Assembly (NCBI GenBank): GCA_010093515.1
Contig: MU001700.1
Location: forward strand, 122,434-186,433
Length of the DNA stretch: 64,000 nucleotides
Direction of reading: 5' to 3'
Origin: Lineolata rhizophorae
Taxonomy: Eukaryota > Ascomycota > Dothideomycetes > Lineolatales > Lineolataceae
Shown: piece by piece, positions 32,524 to 43,627 of the stretch
How positions within the stretch are numbered: the first letter of the stretch is position 1
How the letters are laid out: the number at the start of each line of letters is the position of its first letter
Position numbers and translations under genes: made by a program
The notes under the pieces: generated by a model
Told to the model about the DNA's origin: nothing
Database searches by the model: none
The model's input: the letters and a program-made list of their open reading frames with translations, nothing else

Positions 32524-33630
32524 CGCTGCTCTCAACGCAGACAAGCTCTTTGCCTTCTGCCGGAACGCCTTTACAAGAGAGCTCTCGGCGCCCGCGATTG
32601 CGTTGCATGTCGACTACTTCCATTGCGGTTGAGCTTGATGATGATATCAAATACGTTGTCAACGCATGCATCCCGTGAGGACTCTGACGAGCATCAGAAC
32701 AAATGGGCGCTGTTCACCATTGACATACACGACCGTGACCGCGCTCGAGGCACAGACTTACGTTTCGCTGCACACCTCTCCAGCACGCTCAAGACACGAT
32801 TGAACTTGTCTTTCACCAAGGCATAGGCGCCCTCGCTCGCGGCGAGACGGATCGTGAGGCCATCTCTGCCGCCCACGAGGGGCTCTAGGCAGGCGAACGT
32901 GACACACGCCATCAGCTTTGCTCGTCCGTTACTTGTGACCCGCTATCCACCGCGAATATGCATCGAAAGCGGCTCAACTTGATGTTCCTCGCTGGAAATT
33001 TGGTAAGCTCTAGGAGCGAAATCGAGTGGAATTCATTTTGCCCGGACGTGGAATGATATATCTGTAGCTAGGCACTTGGCTCATCACACCCAGAACTGCC
33101 GGATTTCAGCTTGAGGCTTTCAACTCAAGTGACACAAGAGCTGCATTGGCGTATCGTTGGCCTGGGTTCCGTACCTGTACTTACGCCCAACCAATAGGCA
33201 TTCAATGATAGAGCAACGAGAGACTTGACCCGCGATCTCGGTATCTCGCAGCCTTACATACGTGTGGCTGAAGGACCTCCAACCCTTCAACTATGACCGA
33301 TATGGAGAATACCGTCTCCATCTTCAGATCTCTCAAAGACAACAGTCGTAGTCATCACTAGCGGTGGTTGACCATGTCGGCCCGGAACGCCAAGCGTCTC
33401 TCGATCTGGCATGGTTTAAGCCGAGCGACGTTCGAAGATCACGTGGACGCGTTTCCAGCACTGGGCATACCCGGAAGGCAGTGGTTCTTGATACACTCGC
33501 GGGTCCTGCTAGCAGCGAGAAAGTAGTACTCTCATTAGACGTTGAGAGACAGCTTGCTGATGACTTTGCCTTCCTCGCGGCGCGAGAGTACGGCGTTCCG
33601 TGGCATTGGACTGAATTGAAGATGTAGAAG
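32524..33630. other. intergenic with a short open frame
   Basis: A plus-strand frame at 33364-33627 (ending LADDFAFLAAREYGVPWHW) could be a coding remnant, but the family is not recognised. Nothing else is supported. Confidence 0.4.
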
Positions 33631-34116
33631 CTAATCAACAGGCTCGGGTGCGGAGAGCAACTTGCGAACGGCATCCCAACTCATCGGTCCCGCGCCATCG
33701 GTTTCGTAGTGCCGGCTCATGGCGTTCCACTTCCATTTACTTATCCCAGAATGCACCATCGTAATCTCGACGGAACTGGGATCCACCTGGTCGAACAATT
33801 CCATAATCATCTCGCAAGTGGCACGGCCCACATGTGGGTTTCGCCATTCGCCGCGGCCAAACTTCCACTCGTAGTAGAGAGATCCGCCGTACGCATCGAC
33901 GAATGAGATCTGGTGGATACGAATGGGGAGCTCGATCTCGTCCAACGAGTCCGGTATGGAATTCTTGCCCTGCTTCCGGCCGACTGTTGGACCGGAGGCG
34001 GAGTTCGATAGTACGCCTGATAGAAGGGGGACCTCAGCCGAACTAGTCGCATCGCGATAGTCTTCGAATTGGGTCGCCGCCGTGGCGAAGAAGATCTCAC
34101 GTCCCTGGCTGGACAT
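33631..34116 (-). CDS. hypothetical protein, 161 aa
   Basis: Uninterrupted minus-strand frame from ATG 34116 (MSSQGREIFFATAATQFE) to stop 33631. It includes VDAYGGSLYYEWKFGRGEW, MIMELFDQVDPSSVEITMV and KWKWNAMSRHYETDG. Tryptophan-rich, no signal peptide or membrane segment, no known domain. It is on the same strand as, and just downstream of, the BAH-like remnant at 34308-34980, so the two may once have been one gene or neighbours. Confidence 0.4.
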   Translation of the reverse strand: MSSQGREIFFATAATQFEDYRDATSSAEVPLLSGVLSNSASGPTVGRKQGKNSIPDSLDEIELPIRIHQISFVDAYGGSLYYEWKFGRGEWRNPHVGRATCEMIMELFDQVDPSSVEITMVHSGISKWKWNAMSRHYETDGAGPMSWDAVRKLLSAPEPVD

Positions 34117-34307
34117 GGCTTCGGTCGAGTCGTTCGAAGGGTCAGTCGCAGTCGCGTCGCCTATTGTGTGTCCGATTTAGGGACTCGGCGTCGAGAGCCT
34201 GGGTACTCCTGACTCAATATCAACATGGTCCATTACTTGTGGCCGGGATGGTACTCACCGTTCTGATCATCCTTGATTCCAGATAGGTGCTTCCTTTTCC
34301 CTCGCAG

Positions 34308-34980
34308 CTAAGCGGAGAGTTTCACACGTTTTGAACCCCGGGCTCTAGGCTGCTTGGCCGGCACAACCTGTCTCCGGTATTCATCGTACCGCCTCCTCCA
34401 ATACCAACAGTCGTCACTGGCGTCGCAATTTTCCTCGACCTCGGCAACATCTATCAAGTTCTCTGTGGACAAGGTCTGTTGATGGCCTTGTGAAAGGAGG
34501 ATCTCCTTCCGGCCAAACCTCATTCTCCGCGGCGTGACGGCCTCCGACGGGTGATAGGCCCATAGTAGCTTCACGTTCTTGTGGTCAACGATCTCTTCCA
34601 CCAGGGCGATGGGTAGGCGAGTATCATCGTCGCGGTCAAGAAGTTCTACGAAAACGTAGTCTCCCACGCTCAACAGTCACTTCTCTCCATCAAGACTCGT
34701 AACGGTGGTCTGATCGAGTCCCTCAACGTCGCTGATAGGACGCTTTACTCGGTCGGGCGCGTTCGGCGCGGGCGGGGACTAGGCGATGCTAGACGGGGAG
34801 TTACGGTGAAAGGGAGGGTTTGTGACGGCTCCGGTGTCGTTCTCGTTTTTCTCGTCGTTCCCGTCGTTCACGTCGTTCTCGTCGTCGTTCTCGTCATCGT
34901 TCTCATCGTCAAAGATTTCGATCGCCGTCCGCGCTGAATCGATTAGCATTTAGCAACCCTTGGATGGATTGGTGCTTACG
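34308..34980 (-). pseudogene. BAH-domain-like protein remnant with stops
   Basis: The minus-strand frame carries an acidic Asp/Glu/Asn tract (encoded by a gtcgtt-type triplet array, about 34850-34920), then SDVEGLDQTTVTSLDGEK, then VGDYVFVELLDRDD, LPIALVEEIVDHKNVKLLWAY, EILLSQGHQQTLSTENLID and CWYWRRRYDEY, ending in a basic GSKRVKLSA tail. The pattern resembles a BAH (bromo-adjacent homology) fold of chromatin proteins. A TGA separates LDGEK from LLSVGDY and a TAG interrupts the upstream part; both fit C-to-T change (CGA, CAG). A likely intron at 34934-34979 (GTAAGC...TTCAG) lies at the 5' end. The BAH call is tentative. Confidence 0.45.
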
Positions 34981-35978
34981 GCTCAGACCATCCTATTTTT
35001 TGTCTGGGGGCTGCCCGCCGAAACTGGCATGCGCACTGTTGCTGACAACCTCCGCAGAGTCCTTCGGACCACGTTGTGTTCCACAGTCTTCAGATGAGGA
35101 TGTCGCCTGATAGGGCATCTCGGACTCTCGGTCATCCGTGCCCCGAGAATCTGCCATGCTCTCATTCCGAGGGAGAGAGCCTGGCCAGGTACGTACATCG
35201 TATCAGGCCTTTCGAAAGGGATACTAACGTTCTACCTCGGATCGAGAGTCTCCCAAGCAGATACAGAGGCCGCTGTCATAGGCGTACGGGTTGTGAAACA
35301 CCTTTTTGGTCCAATCGTGGCCGCGAAAGGTTGGCATGGAAGGAGGAAGCGTCGGAGCGGAAAGGATAGCGGCGCTCATTCTTGAAGGCTCGTGGCGTAA
35401 GGAAGGAAATCAGAAGCCGGAGTGCGGGATGTGAGGAACGGTGGACGGGTGGTCTCCCTATATACGCCATGTCTCCGCCCACATCCTTTACGCCCGGCGA
35501 CCCTCCAATTCATCACCGCCGGCCCCCAATCGACCTTCCAATGCAACCTACGGCGTGATCATCCGACTAGCCATCGCTGCGCCTCATATCTGGCGTAATG
35601 CAAATCCGACCACGATCCCGCTGCAGTCGAAAGGGGCGCCGTCGAGCCCTAGGCGAACCGCCTAGAACCAGCTGCATAGATGCTCATAGGGCCCACTTGG
35701 CGTCACAAACCTGGATAGCGAATCGATTCTCAGGATGTCGTGTCATCAGTCTCGCCAGGAGTCACACGCGCCGACCGTGCTCACCCCCTCATCTCGGATC
35801 CGCCATTCGCGCCGACAATTCCACTATTCATCTGGCCCGCCTTCTCCTTTTCGGAGATCCGAGCGCCGAGATTCATGCGTGGCTGCCTCGTGATATCGGT
35901 TCGGTCGTCTTCGGCGGGGTTAAGCTGCCGCTTCAGCGCTGCTCGAAGGATAGGGCTTTTCGGTAGTTGGACGAACCA

Positions 35979-37002
35979 AGCAATCGATCGATCGATCAGC
36001 GTAACGCCGCCGCCTAGCGTGGAGCGACTTGTTGGCGTTGCAATCTCCGGCGGAGACGGACCTTCATGACACTCCGTGTTCGCCGTGAAGTAGGACAGGA
36101 GATTCTCCTGAATCGCCAGGCGAGCGTGACATCGTCCGATGGCGAAGCAAGGGGCGATGGAGCATCGAGTCAATGCATCCGAGAGGTACCGCAAGAATCA
36201 GGATCGGCTCGGCCGATAGGAGAAGTCCAACACCGCTGTTGCCTGCCGACGATCCCAGGGCGCCTCAGCTGAGAGACGATTTAGGTTCGACGAACACGAG
36301 AGCATGGTTCATACGCTCGGCGGTAATTGATCGAGAGGCTCAGACCCCGAATGTGAGGCATTTTGGTGGTTGGATGGGCCAAGGATCAAGAAAACCGGAT
36401 CGTCAGCTCCAGCGTGACGCCGCCGGCTGGCATGCATGAGGGAGCTCGTTGACGTTGCAATCTCCGGACCTGCATGCCGCCTCATGTCCTCGGTGGAGCG
36501 CGGGACGAGTTGCTGACTGGCCAGGAGCGTTCGGGGCGGCGAACGGGCAGCCCTGGTCCCAGTTCGTGAGGCGCCTCGGCCAAGACTGAGTCGGGGATTG
36601 GGAAAAGGCGCATTCAAGGGACAAGGCGACCATCCTAACTCAGCGGGCGAGTCCGCTTCGGGAAAAGGAGGTCAGCCGGCATGATCCAATGGCCAGACCA
36701 GGAGCTGTGCCCGGTGAATGCATTCAGAAGGGATTGAGATCCACGTCGACTGGTTGGACCGCCTCTTTCGAAATCCCAACAGCGTTACGAAGCCCGGATA
36801 GTCAGGATCGTCTCGGCTGACGCGGACGTTTCAGCATAATCCTCTGGTGCATGCTACCGACATCTCAGTGAATACCCTCGGCGACGCTATGGCGCCGATG
36901 GGAAATGATACCCAAGGGGAGAGTGTAGACGATCCAGGAAGACCAGGTTCGACGAATACGAGGGAGCAAGGCTCATACCAGCCGAGATCCCGAATATGTC
37001 AG
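35979..37002 (+). repeat. diverged ~80-100 bp direct repeats in noncoding DNA
   Basis: Two pairs are legible. One shares gcgtgacgccgccg and gttgcaatctccgg at 35995-36055 and 36405-36468. The other shares aggttcgacgaa, gctcata and cccgaatatg-like blocks at 36280-36357 and 36930-37000. The spacing of the blocks differs, so this is either an old tandem unit or pieces of an unknown element. The rest of 34981-37696 holds no recognisable gene; a short inverted motif around gaggcc occurs near 37330-37380. Confidence 0.4.
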
Positions 37003-37696
37003 GAGATACGCAGCCCCAAAGGAGGGCTGAAGATAAAATGTCGTGGGCGTGGTAAGGAGAAGTGTTGGTGTCGTGCGAAGAGAGTGTGAGAAGGAGATGG
37101 AGAGGCTTCCGAGGTGGAGGTTACGAGTAGCAGGCTATCAGAAGAGTGTCATCGAAGCTCCTGCAGAGAAGACGGCGTTAAGAAGGGCCAGAGAGAGGTG
37201 GAATACGAGGTGGAATGAATCCGGAAGAGGGAGGACGAAGGCGGCGGTGTTTAAATATTACGGCTGATGACTAATGGATGACCTGTGATGTGTGGTCGGA
37301 GGAGGGATCCTCAAGGCGCCGCGTCCGTCAATGGCCTCCGAATATGGAGGCCAAAGCCTCATAATTTGGAGGCCATTGAGCCCGGATGACAAGATATACA
37401 TCCAATACCAACACAGCATTTCAAACACTAGACTATTCCTGTCACACCTCAACCACATTCTGCATTCATCTTAAGATCGCGTCGAGCGCCTCCCCCAAGT
37501 ACCGGAGTCGACCTTGTACTCACCCTTATTGAGGCGTCTCGGTTTTCTAATGAAGCATTGGAAACACTTCGCGGCCGGCTAAGTGGAAGCTGCTACTCGT
37601 GGCCTAGAGGACCGGCCCCTGCCCTCTTGCATCGCACAATCGCATTGACTTATAAGCCGGACTACTAGGAATATAGACAAATTCTTATATCAAACT

Positions 37697-38140
37697 CTAG
37701 TGGTCCTCGGAATCATCTAGACATAGTGTTGAGATCGAGGGAAGCATGTTTCTATTCGGCAGAACATTATCTCCCTTCCCTACAAGGCCCTCCACCTTTT
37801 CGAAGTACAAGACAAGTTCGCCGGTCACCCGCCTAACGGCGCTTGCTTCCTTGCGCTTCAAGTGCGCCATTCTACCTCGGAATTGATTCTGGCCCGATCC
37901 ATCGTTCCCCGTTTCTTCTGGCAGCACATTACTCTCAAAACAGTCCTCTGGGTTCACTTGCACGTGGAGATGCTGTCGCGCGTACTTCCCTCCATCCTTC
38001 TCCATCTCGATTATATAGGCCGTCCAGACTTCGGGATCTGCCTCGTTCTCGGGCACCAGATGGGCAAAGAACACGCCGTAGTAGTCGATCTCCCTGTCAT
38101 CTCGTCGCATCTCTTTCGTCACATGTATTTGCGTGTCCAC
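37697..38140 (-). CDS. hypothetical protein fragment, about 147 codons
   Basis: Minus-strand frame with protein-like composition: KEMRRDDREIDYYGVFFAHL, PEVWTAYIIEMEKDGGKYA and GELVLYFEKVEGLVGKG, ending STLCLDDSEDH. It opens without an ATG (GTG at 38140), so a 5' exon is missing or the first ATG is internal (MRRDDREID). Not recognised. It ends about 240 bp before the right copy of the shared promoter module. Confidence 0.35.
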   Translation of the reverse strand: MDTQIHVTKEMRRDDREIDYYGVFFAHLVPENEADPEVWTAYIIEMEKDGGKYARQHLHVQVNPEDCFESNVLPEETGNDGSGQNQFRGRMAHLKRKEASAVRRVTGELVLYFEKVEGLVGKGDNVLPNRNMLPSISTLCLDDSEDH

Positions 38141-38375
38141 TACTCCGTACCGTCAGGTACGTTTTGACTTTCCGTTCCCTCCAACAGCCTGATTTGACAC
38201 CCACGTTCGCAACTCCAACTCCCGGATCCACGCGTTACAATCATCGCGTACCATGAGGTTCTCTCATGTATCTGGCCAACCGTACATGGCTCGGAACGTT
38301 AGCTCCGCAAGTTGCAGTTCTGCCGCCTGTGGAAACCGCTTTTCCTTGTCATCTTAGCAGAACTATACGGCTTTT

Positions 38376-38760
38376 GGATCGATGCCAGCGGGCTCTGGAT
38401 ATAGATCCTTAGTGGGCGCTCCGCATAGCGGAATGTAAAGCTCCAACGCCATGATGAAAGGATGATATCTTGGTCACCCGTCGTCAGTCAGCTACAAAGG
38501 GGTGCAGGTGTGGGCTGACACCCCCCTATATGTCTTTGTGCACGCTGGAGCGGAATGCCGCTAGCAACGCGTTCTAAAGCTAATGGTGCCTGGGGATCGG
38601 CATAACTTCGGCTCAATACAGGGGGTGAAGGTGCGGGCTGACACCCCCCCTTTTTGATCTCGCTTCGCATACAAATACTGCCTGTGCGCAGATTGGCTTG
38701 CTGACACTTGCCTCGCGCCACTTTTCCATCTACAATCTTCCTCTCCTTAATCGACGCTCC
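38376..38760 (+). promoter_or_regulatory. shared promoter module, right copy
   Basis: Inverted counterpart of 13212-13563, ending about 25 bp before the ATG of FunK1 copy B. It contains the two ~27 bp motifs in matching positions (about 38499-38526 and 38621-38650, read as ggggtgcaggtgtgggctga and gggggtgaaggtgcgggctg) and a degenerate TATA-like ATACAAATAC near 38670. Similarity to the left copy ends at about 38376 (GGCTCTGGATATAGATCCTTAGT block) and again just before the start codon. Confidence 0.7.
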
Positions 38761-38783
38761 TTGACACGACGTGTGCTGCAATC

Positions 38784-41284
38784 ATGGCCGCGCTCTCTGA
38801 CGCAGAAATCATCGCACAGAACCCTATCGGAGGGCAGTTAGACAGCTTCCGTCGCGCCCTTCAGTCGACATTTGACGAGCTGCGTCTTTCTGAAGTCAAA
38901 GATCACCGGTCGCTAAGCGCTCGGCTTGTGGAAACCACAGGTATGAAGTCGACAGCACTTGGGGGAACGGCCAGCTAACCCTGCCAGATGCGAAATTCCT
39001 AGCCGTTGATCTTGTCCTCACGTTACAAACGACTTCGTTGGCGCGTACACTTCTTTCTCGCAGCGGCACGGGAACGCTACTACGAGATCTGTCCGGCCTC
39101 GTAGCTCATCTAGATTCTCCCGATTTCGATACGAGATCGTTCATTCCTCTATTCGAACATGTAGACGGGTGTGCCTCCGATCAAGAGATCTGTGCAGCTC
39201 TCTTTACGCTTCTCGCCAGCCTCAGATCGACCCCTCCAACAGTCTTCAGCAAACTGCCCCTCGACACGCCCGTCAAGTCCAACTCCTCTTCCCAGTGCGC
39301 TGATGAACAAACCCACAACGATATCGACGAGCGCATACTACAAGAGATCAATGGGTGCGTCTACAGGGATACTGTTGGCTTTTATAAGAAATACTTCGAA
39401 GAGAAGGAGTGGTCGGCTGATGCGGACCGTATGACCAAAATGGCGAATCCACAAGTGCGAAGTGGTCTTTGGACAGAATATCCAATAGTCCCGTCGCAGG
39501 ACGCTTTCTTCAGCTGGTTCTGGGCATTCCAGCGCAGATATCTCTGCAGAGGACGCGGCACCTTCTATGCGTCTCCCGACCTTCCGTTGGCTGGCAGCGA
39601 TTGTAAGCGCAAGCCGGACATTTTCCTCGCCTCTTGCAGCGCTTCCAGACGCGACGGCAAATACGATTAGGCAGATGTACGTGTAATCGGAAAGCTCAAA
39701 CAGAGCTTAATATCACAGAAGCACACGGACGAGCTGCTCAAGTTCACTGGACACGCTCGGGAAGTCTTCGCGGCTCAACCGACGAGGCGATTCCTCCATG
39801 GCTTCATTATCCGCGGATCTATCATGGAGCTTTGGGTTTTCGATAGGTCAGGGCTGTACGGCAGCGAAAAATTCGACATTCACAAGGACCCGCGTCGATT
39901 CATCAAGATCATGTTCGGCTACACAAGGATGAGTGACGAACAATTGGGCGTGGACACGTTCATCAAAGAGGACAAAGAGGGCAAATATGTTGTACTTGAA
40001 GAGGAGGCTAAAGAGGAGCACGTATATCTAGAAGACAAGCCGATCGCGTTTCAGCGTGCTATTGTATGTAGAGGAACTGCCTGTTATCGAGCGAGGAAGC
40101 GCGGTTCTCAGCAATGGCAATATGTTGTCAAGTTTGCCTGGCGATCGAACAAGAGGCAGGCCGAGGGCGAGCTGTTAAGGTTAGCCAAGGAAAGGAATGT
40201 CTGGGGAGTTGCAAAGCTGATAAATCACCGCGACCTGGACGCGATAGCTGACCTACGGAGCGGACTGCAATTCGGAAAGCCTCAAATATTCAGGTTGGCA
40301 CGGCAAAACCTTATCAGTCAAAGCCGTACGGGAACGCGAAGCAGCATGCTGGCGAATCCGCTAGGAATCAGTTTGACACCTCTTGCCTCATCATCGTCCG
40401 GCCAGAAGCGGAAAAGGGCAGACGAAAAAGCAATGGCGCCTCCACCGAAATGGTCTAGATCGAAAAGCAGCAGGCGATCACATACCACAGGTTCAAGTGT
40501 GCAAGCGGATGGTGGTGTCAGCAGTTGTGTCGACGACAATCCCAACTTGAACAGTCTTACTACTACCCCTGAGGTTGGGGAGCATGGATCGTTCGAAAAT
40601 CGGATATTCTCTTGCCTGATCATCTCTCCCCCAGGACGACCGCTTCGCGAGTTCAAATCCATCCTGGAATTTCTCCATGTGTGTCTTGACGTGGTCAAAG
40701 CACTTAGATCCCTGCACTGCAACGGCAAGATACTCCATCGTGATATTTCGGAAAACAATATTATCATCGCCGAGACAAAGCGGGAAGAAGAGCCTAGAGC
40801 TATTGTTATCGATTTGGATTTGGGAAAAGAGCTCGACAGAGCTCCGAGCGGAGCGAGACATCGGACAGGTACCATGGAGTTCATGGCAATCGAGGTTCTG
40901 CGGGGCAAACAGCATACGTATCGGCATGACGTGGAATCATTTTTCTATGTCATCGTATGGGTAATCATCAGCCACCGCCCTGGAGGGAGCCAGGGTCTGT
41001 CCAAAGAAAGCCAGCTTCGAGACTGGTACCGTGGAAGCTACACTCATATAGCGACCATAAAGAGAGGGCAGATGGACAGGGGAGGATTCAAGGACATTCT
41101 TGCCGAGTTCCTGCCAGCATTTGAGAGTCTCAAAGGGCCAGTCGAAGAGCTCCGCGATATCCTTTTCCCTTATCGTGGCGAACTCTTCACTGGTACCTAT
41201 AAGGACCCAGACAGGTTGTATCATCCAATGATCAAGGTGTTTGAGCGGGCCATTGCTCAGCATAGAGGGCTAGGCCTCGGGTAG
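38784..41284 (+). pseudogene. FunK1-family protein kinase, copy B, one in-frame stop
   Basis: Exon 1 (38784-38940) encodes MAALSDAEIIAQNPIGG to ARLVETT; a 47 nt intron (38941-38987, GTATGA...CCAG, CTAAC branch) follows, then exon 2 to 41284, total 818 codons. The N-terminal FunK1 region includes DEQLGVDTF and CRGTACYRARK; an insert with a basic KRKRADEK stretch follows; then the kinase core ILHRDISENNIII, AIVIDLDLG in place of DFG, HRTGTMEFMA, and TYRHDVESFFYVI. The only lesion is TAG at 39668-39670 after DGKYD, where the family has tryptophan. It is otherwise full length, so loss may be very recent, or the stop may be an error or read through. Confidence 0.85.
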
Positions 41285-41479
41285 ATAATGACTGAATTGA
41301 ACCACTGGTCGTGCCCGTTGGGCATCACTTAAACATTTGGCAATAATGGCTCCACGTGCTCAAGCTGCTCTTCAAAGTCATCAATCGGGTGCGCCATGCA
41401 ACGTCCGGCCGGGCAGCAAGCCGTGGGGGCTGCTGAGAATGGGTGGCTTGCACTCGGCCAATCAAAACGGGGAGTTGGC

Positions 41480-41835
41480 GTCTTGGGCCCCTGAGGATCA
41501 AGATGTTTTCACGGCTGCACGATGCAAGGCCGAAAAGCCGCGACCAGTGCTGTACATGAGAAGGTGAGAGCGGCCCCGCTAACCCAAAGCCGGCTCCCGA
41601 CCATGCACGAGGGGAGGAATCGCCTTCGCCTGTTCGCGCTCAGCCGGCCGTTTCGCACGTTCGCAAGGCGAGAGGATGAAGCCAACTTGTCCCGGTACCG
41701 TCTGGAGGATCAAGATGTTTTTAGGCTACATGATACAAGGCCGAAAAGCCGAGAATGATACTGTACATGAGGAGGGTGAGGAGCGGCCCGCCAAACCCAA
41801 GAAACCAAACTCCCGGCTATGCATGAGGGGAAGAG
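41480..41835 (+). repeat. direct duplication, two ~140 bp copies, the second richer in A/T
   Basis: 41480-41617 and 41687-41835 share gaggatcaagatgttt, caaggccgaaaagccg, ctgtacatgag and catgaggggaag-type blocks in the same order. Many differences are C/T or G/A changes (for example gctgcacgatgcaagg versus gctacatgatacaagg), as RIP produces. It is noncoding and lies between FunK1 copy B and the RIM2 gene 3' end. Confidence 0.75.
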
Positions 41836-41892
41836 AGATAGAAAGGGAAAGGATTAATAGGGTGAGGAAATCTATGAATGCTCTTCTTTTCA

Positions 41893-43143
41893 TCACAGCT
41901 TGCTTGTCGCGCCCAGCAACCTCAGCACCGACTCGTACGTGCCGAACGTGATGGCGGCGGACGGCACGACGCGCAACATGTGCGGGACGAGGCCGCCGTA
42001 CAGCGCCGCGAAGCCCTCCTCCTTCAAAATCAGCCGGAAACATTGTGCCAAGCCCGTGTACTTGAGGTGGCCGTTCTCGAGCGGAGCCTGTCGGAGCCGC
42101 GTCCGGACGACCTCGTGCGGATACGTCAGGAGGGCGGCCACCAGCTTGGCGGCGCCGGCGGCGCCCACCTCGCCCGCCTTGCCCCCGACCGCCCTGTCGA
42201 CGACGGTCATCTCGCCGCCGGCCCGCTCGATGCGCGCCTCCCTGCGGCGCGACGCCGCCTTCATCTGCTCGTACAGCACCCACTGCAAGGTGCTCTCGGA
42301 GACGCCCAGGTAGCTGGCGCTCAGGCCGCGGTACAGGCCGGCGACGCCCTCGGTGCGGACGACCTTGACGAGGCAGTCGAGCGCGTTGCGGTACTGGCGG
42401 GGGCCGTCGACGGCGGCGCCGGGCCGGCCGGGCGAATGGCGGCGGGGGTGCAGTTCCTTGTCGAGCTGGAGCCGCGTCTTGATGAGCCAGATGGGGTTGG
42501 TGGCGGTGCCGGTGACGAGGCCGGCCGTGACGGCCGAGAGCGCGTGCACGAGGGCCGACTCCTGCTCCTCTTCCTCTTTGACCGCCGCATCGGCACCCCC
42601 GGCCGCCGCCGCCCCCCGACCGTCCAGCGCCCGGCTATACACCCGCTTGCCGGTCCCGTAGGCGTAGAAGTTGATGCTGCGCGCCGGCACGACGCCCACC
42701 AGGTTCGGCCCCAGGCCGCGGAAGAGGCCGCGCCAGCCCTCGACCCGGGGCACGGCGGCCAGGATCTGGAGCGTCTCGCGGACGTGCAGGGCCGCGGCGC
42801 GGGCGGGCGAGAGGGCGTGCAAGGGGGGCCCGCCGCGCGCCGCCCGCAGCGAGGCCAGGTGGCCCTGGTAGAAGGTCGACTGCAGCCGCGTCTTGAGCAC
42901 CTCGAGCGGCGCCGTCAGCGTGGCCGACACCATGCCCCCGGCCCCGCCCGCCACGAGGTGCGCCCAGGACTTGGCGAAGGGGCTCGTGGCGGGGAGGACT
43001 GGGGGGTCGCGGCGCGGGAGGAGGCCGGGGGCGGGGGCATCGCGGTCGGGGCGGCGGCGGGGGGAGGGGGGAGACGGCGTCGACGACGGTGACAGTGAGG
43101 GTGATGGTGAGGGTGACGGCGACGGTGGCGGCGAGAGGCTCAT
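41893..43143 (-). CDS. RIM2: mitochondrial carrier (SLC25), RIM2-type pyrimidine nucleotide transporter
   Basis: 416 aa, single exon, minus strand. Three carrier repeats carry the signature motifs APLEVLKTRLQ, NPIWLIKTRLQ and YPHEVVRTRLRQ. Tryptophan in the second motif and ESTLQWVLYEQMK are hallmarks of Rim2p/SLC25A33/36, which exchange pyrimidine nucleotides across the inner mitochondrial membrane for mtDNA and RNA synthesis. Also visible are GWRGLFRGLGPNLVGVVPAR and GVAGLYRGLSASYLGVSES. The N-terminal 45 residues are a Ser/Pro repeat encoded by ggtgac/ggcgac repeats. A linker at about residues 170-190 (AAAAGGADAAVKEEEE) is longer than in yeast. Divergent from APN2. Confidence 0.9.
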   Translation of the reverse strand: MSLSPPPSPSPSPSPSLSPSSTPSPPSPRRRPDRDAPAPGLLPRRDPPVLPATSPFAKSWAHLVAGGAGGMVSATLTAPLEVLKTRLQSTFYQGHLASLRAARGGPPLHALSPARAAALHVRETLQILAAVPRVEGWRGLFRGLGPNLVGVVPARSINFYAYGTGKRVYSRALDGRGAAAAGGADAAVKEEEEQESALVHALSAVTAGLVTGTATNPIWLIKTRLQLDKELHPRRHSPGRPGAAVDGPRQYRNALDCLVKVVRTEGVAGLYRGLSASYLGVSESTLQWVLYEQMKAASRRREARIERAGGEMTVVDRAVGGKAGEVGAAGAAKLVAALLTYPHEVVRTRLRQAPLENGHLKYTGLAQCFRLILKEEGFAALYGGLVPHMLRVVPSAAITFGTYESVLRLLGATSKL

Positions 43144-43627
43144 GGGCGGCGGAGGGCCGGAGCCGCGGACGGGTTAGAGGGGGGCCCCTGAGGAAGTCAA
43201 GAGACGGGGGGTCGTGAGCTGCGGAGGACGGAGACTCCTCGATGGTAAGGACCGGAATCGTGGACGGCGAGGACGGGGGCTCGCAAGAGGACCGAATCGT
43301 GGATGATTAGGATGGGACTCGCAAAGGGTCAGCGATCAGACAGACACGCCGAAAGAGGGCGACGAGAGGGGGGTGGTAAATAAACGCGAGGAGGAGGCAG
43401 TAGTGAAGGGGGGAGGGAGGCAGAGAGCAGCGGAGGCGGCATTTGGACGGAGAACTCGCGGCGGGAAGTGCAGGTGACGGATGAAGCTGGCGCCGGCGCC
43501 CGAGCCCAGGGCAAGAAGCCGCGGCGCAAAAAGATTTCGCCGGGGCCCGGCCCGCAGCCGCAATGCGCCGCGCCGGCGTGACGCAGCGTGCCGCCCAGGA
43601 CATCGCGAGCGGCAGCCGCCGGCCGCA
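43144..43627. promoter_or_regulatory. bidirectional promoter region between RIM2 and APN2
   Basis: 484 bp separating two head-to-head start codons (43143 minus, 43628 plus), so it must hold both promoters. A short duplicated block (gaccggaatcgtggacgg / gaccgaatcgtggatgatta) lies at about 43249-43308. No TATA box is evident. Confidence 0.6.
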
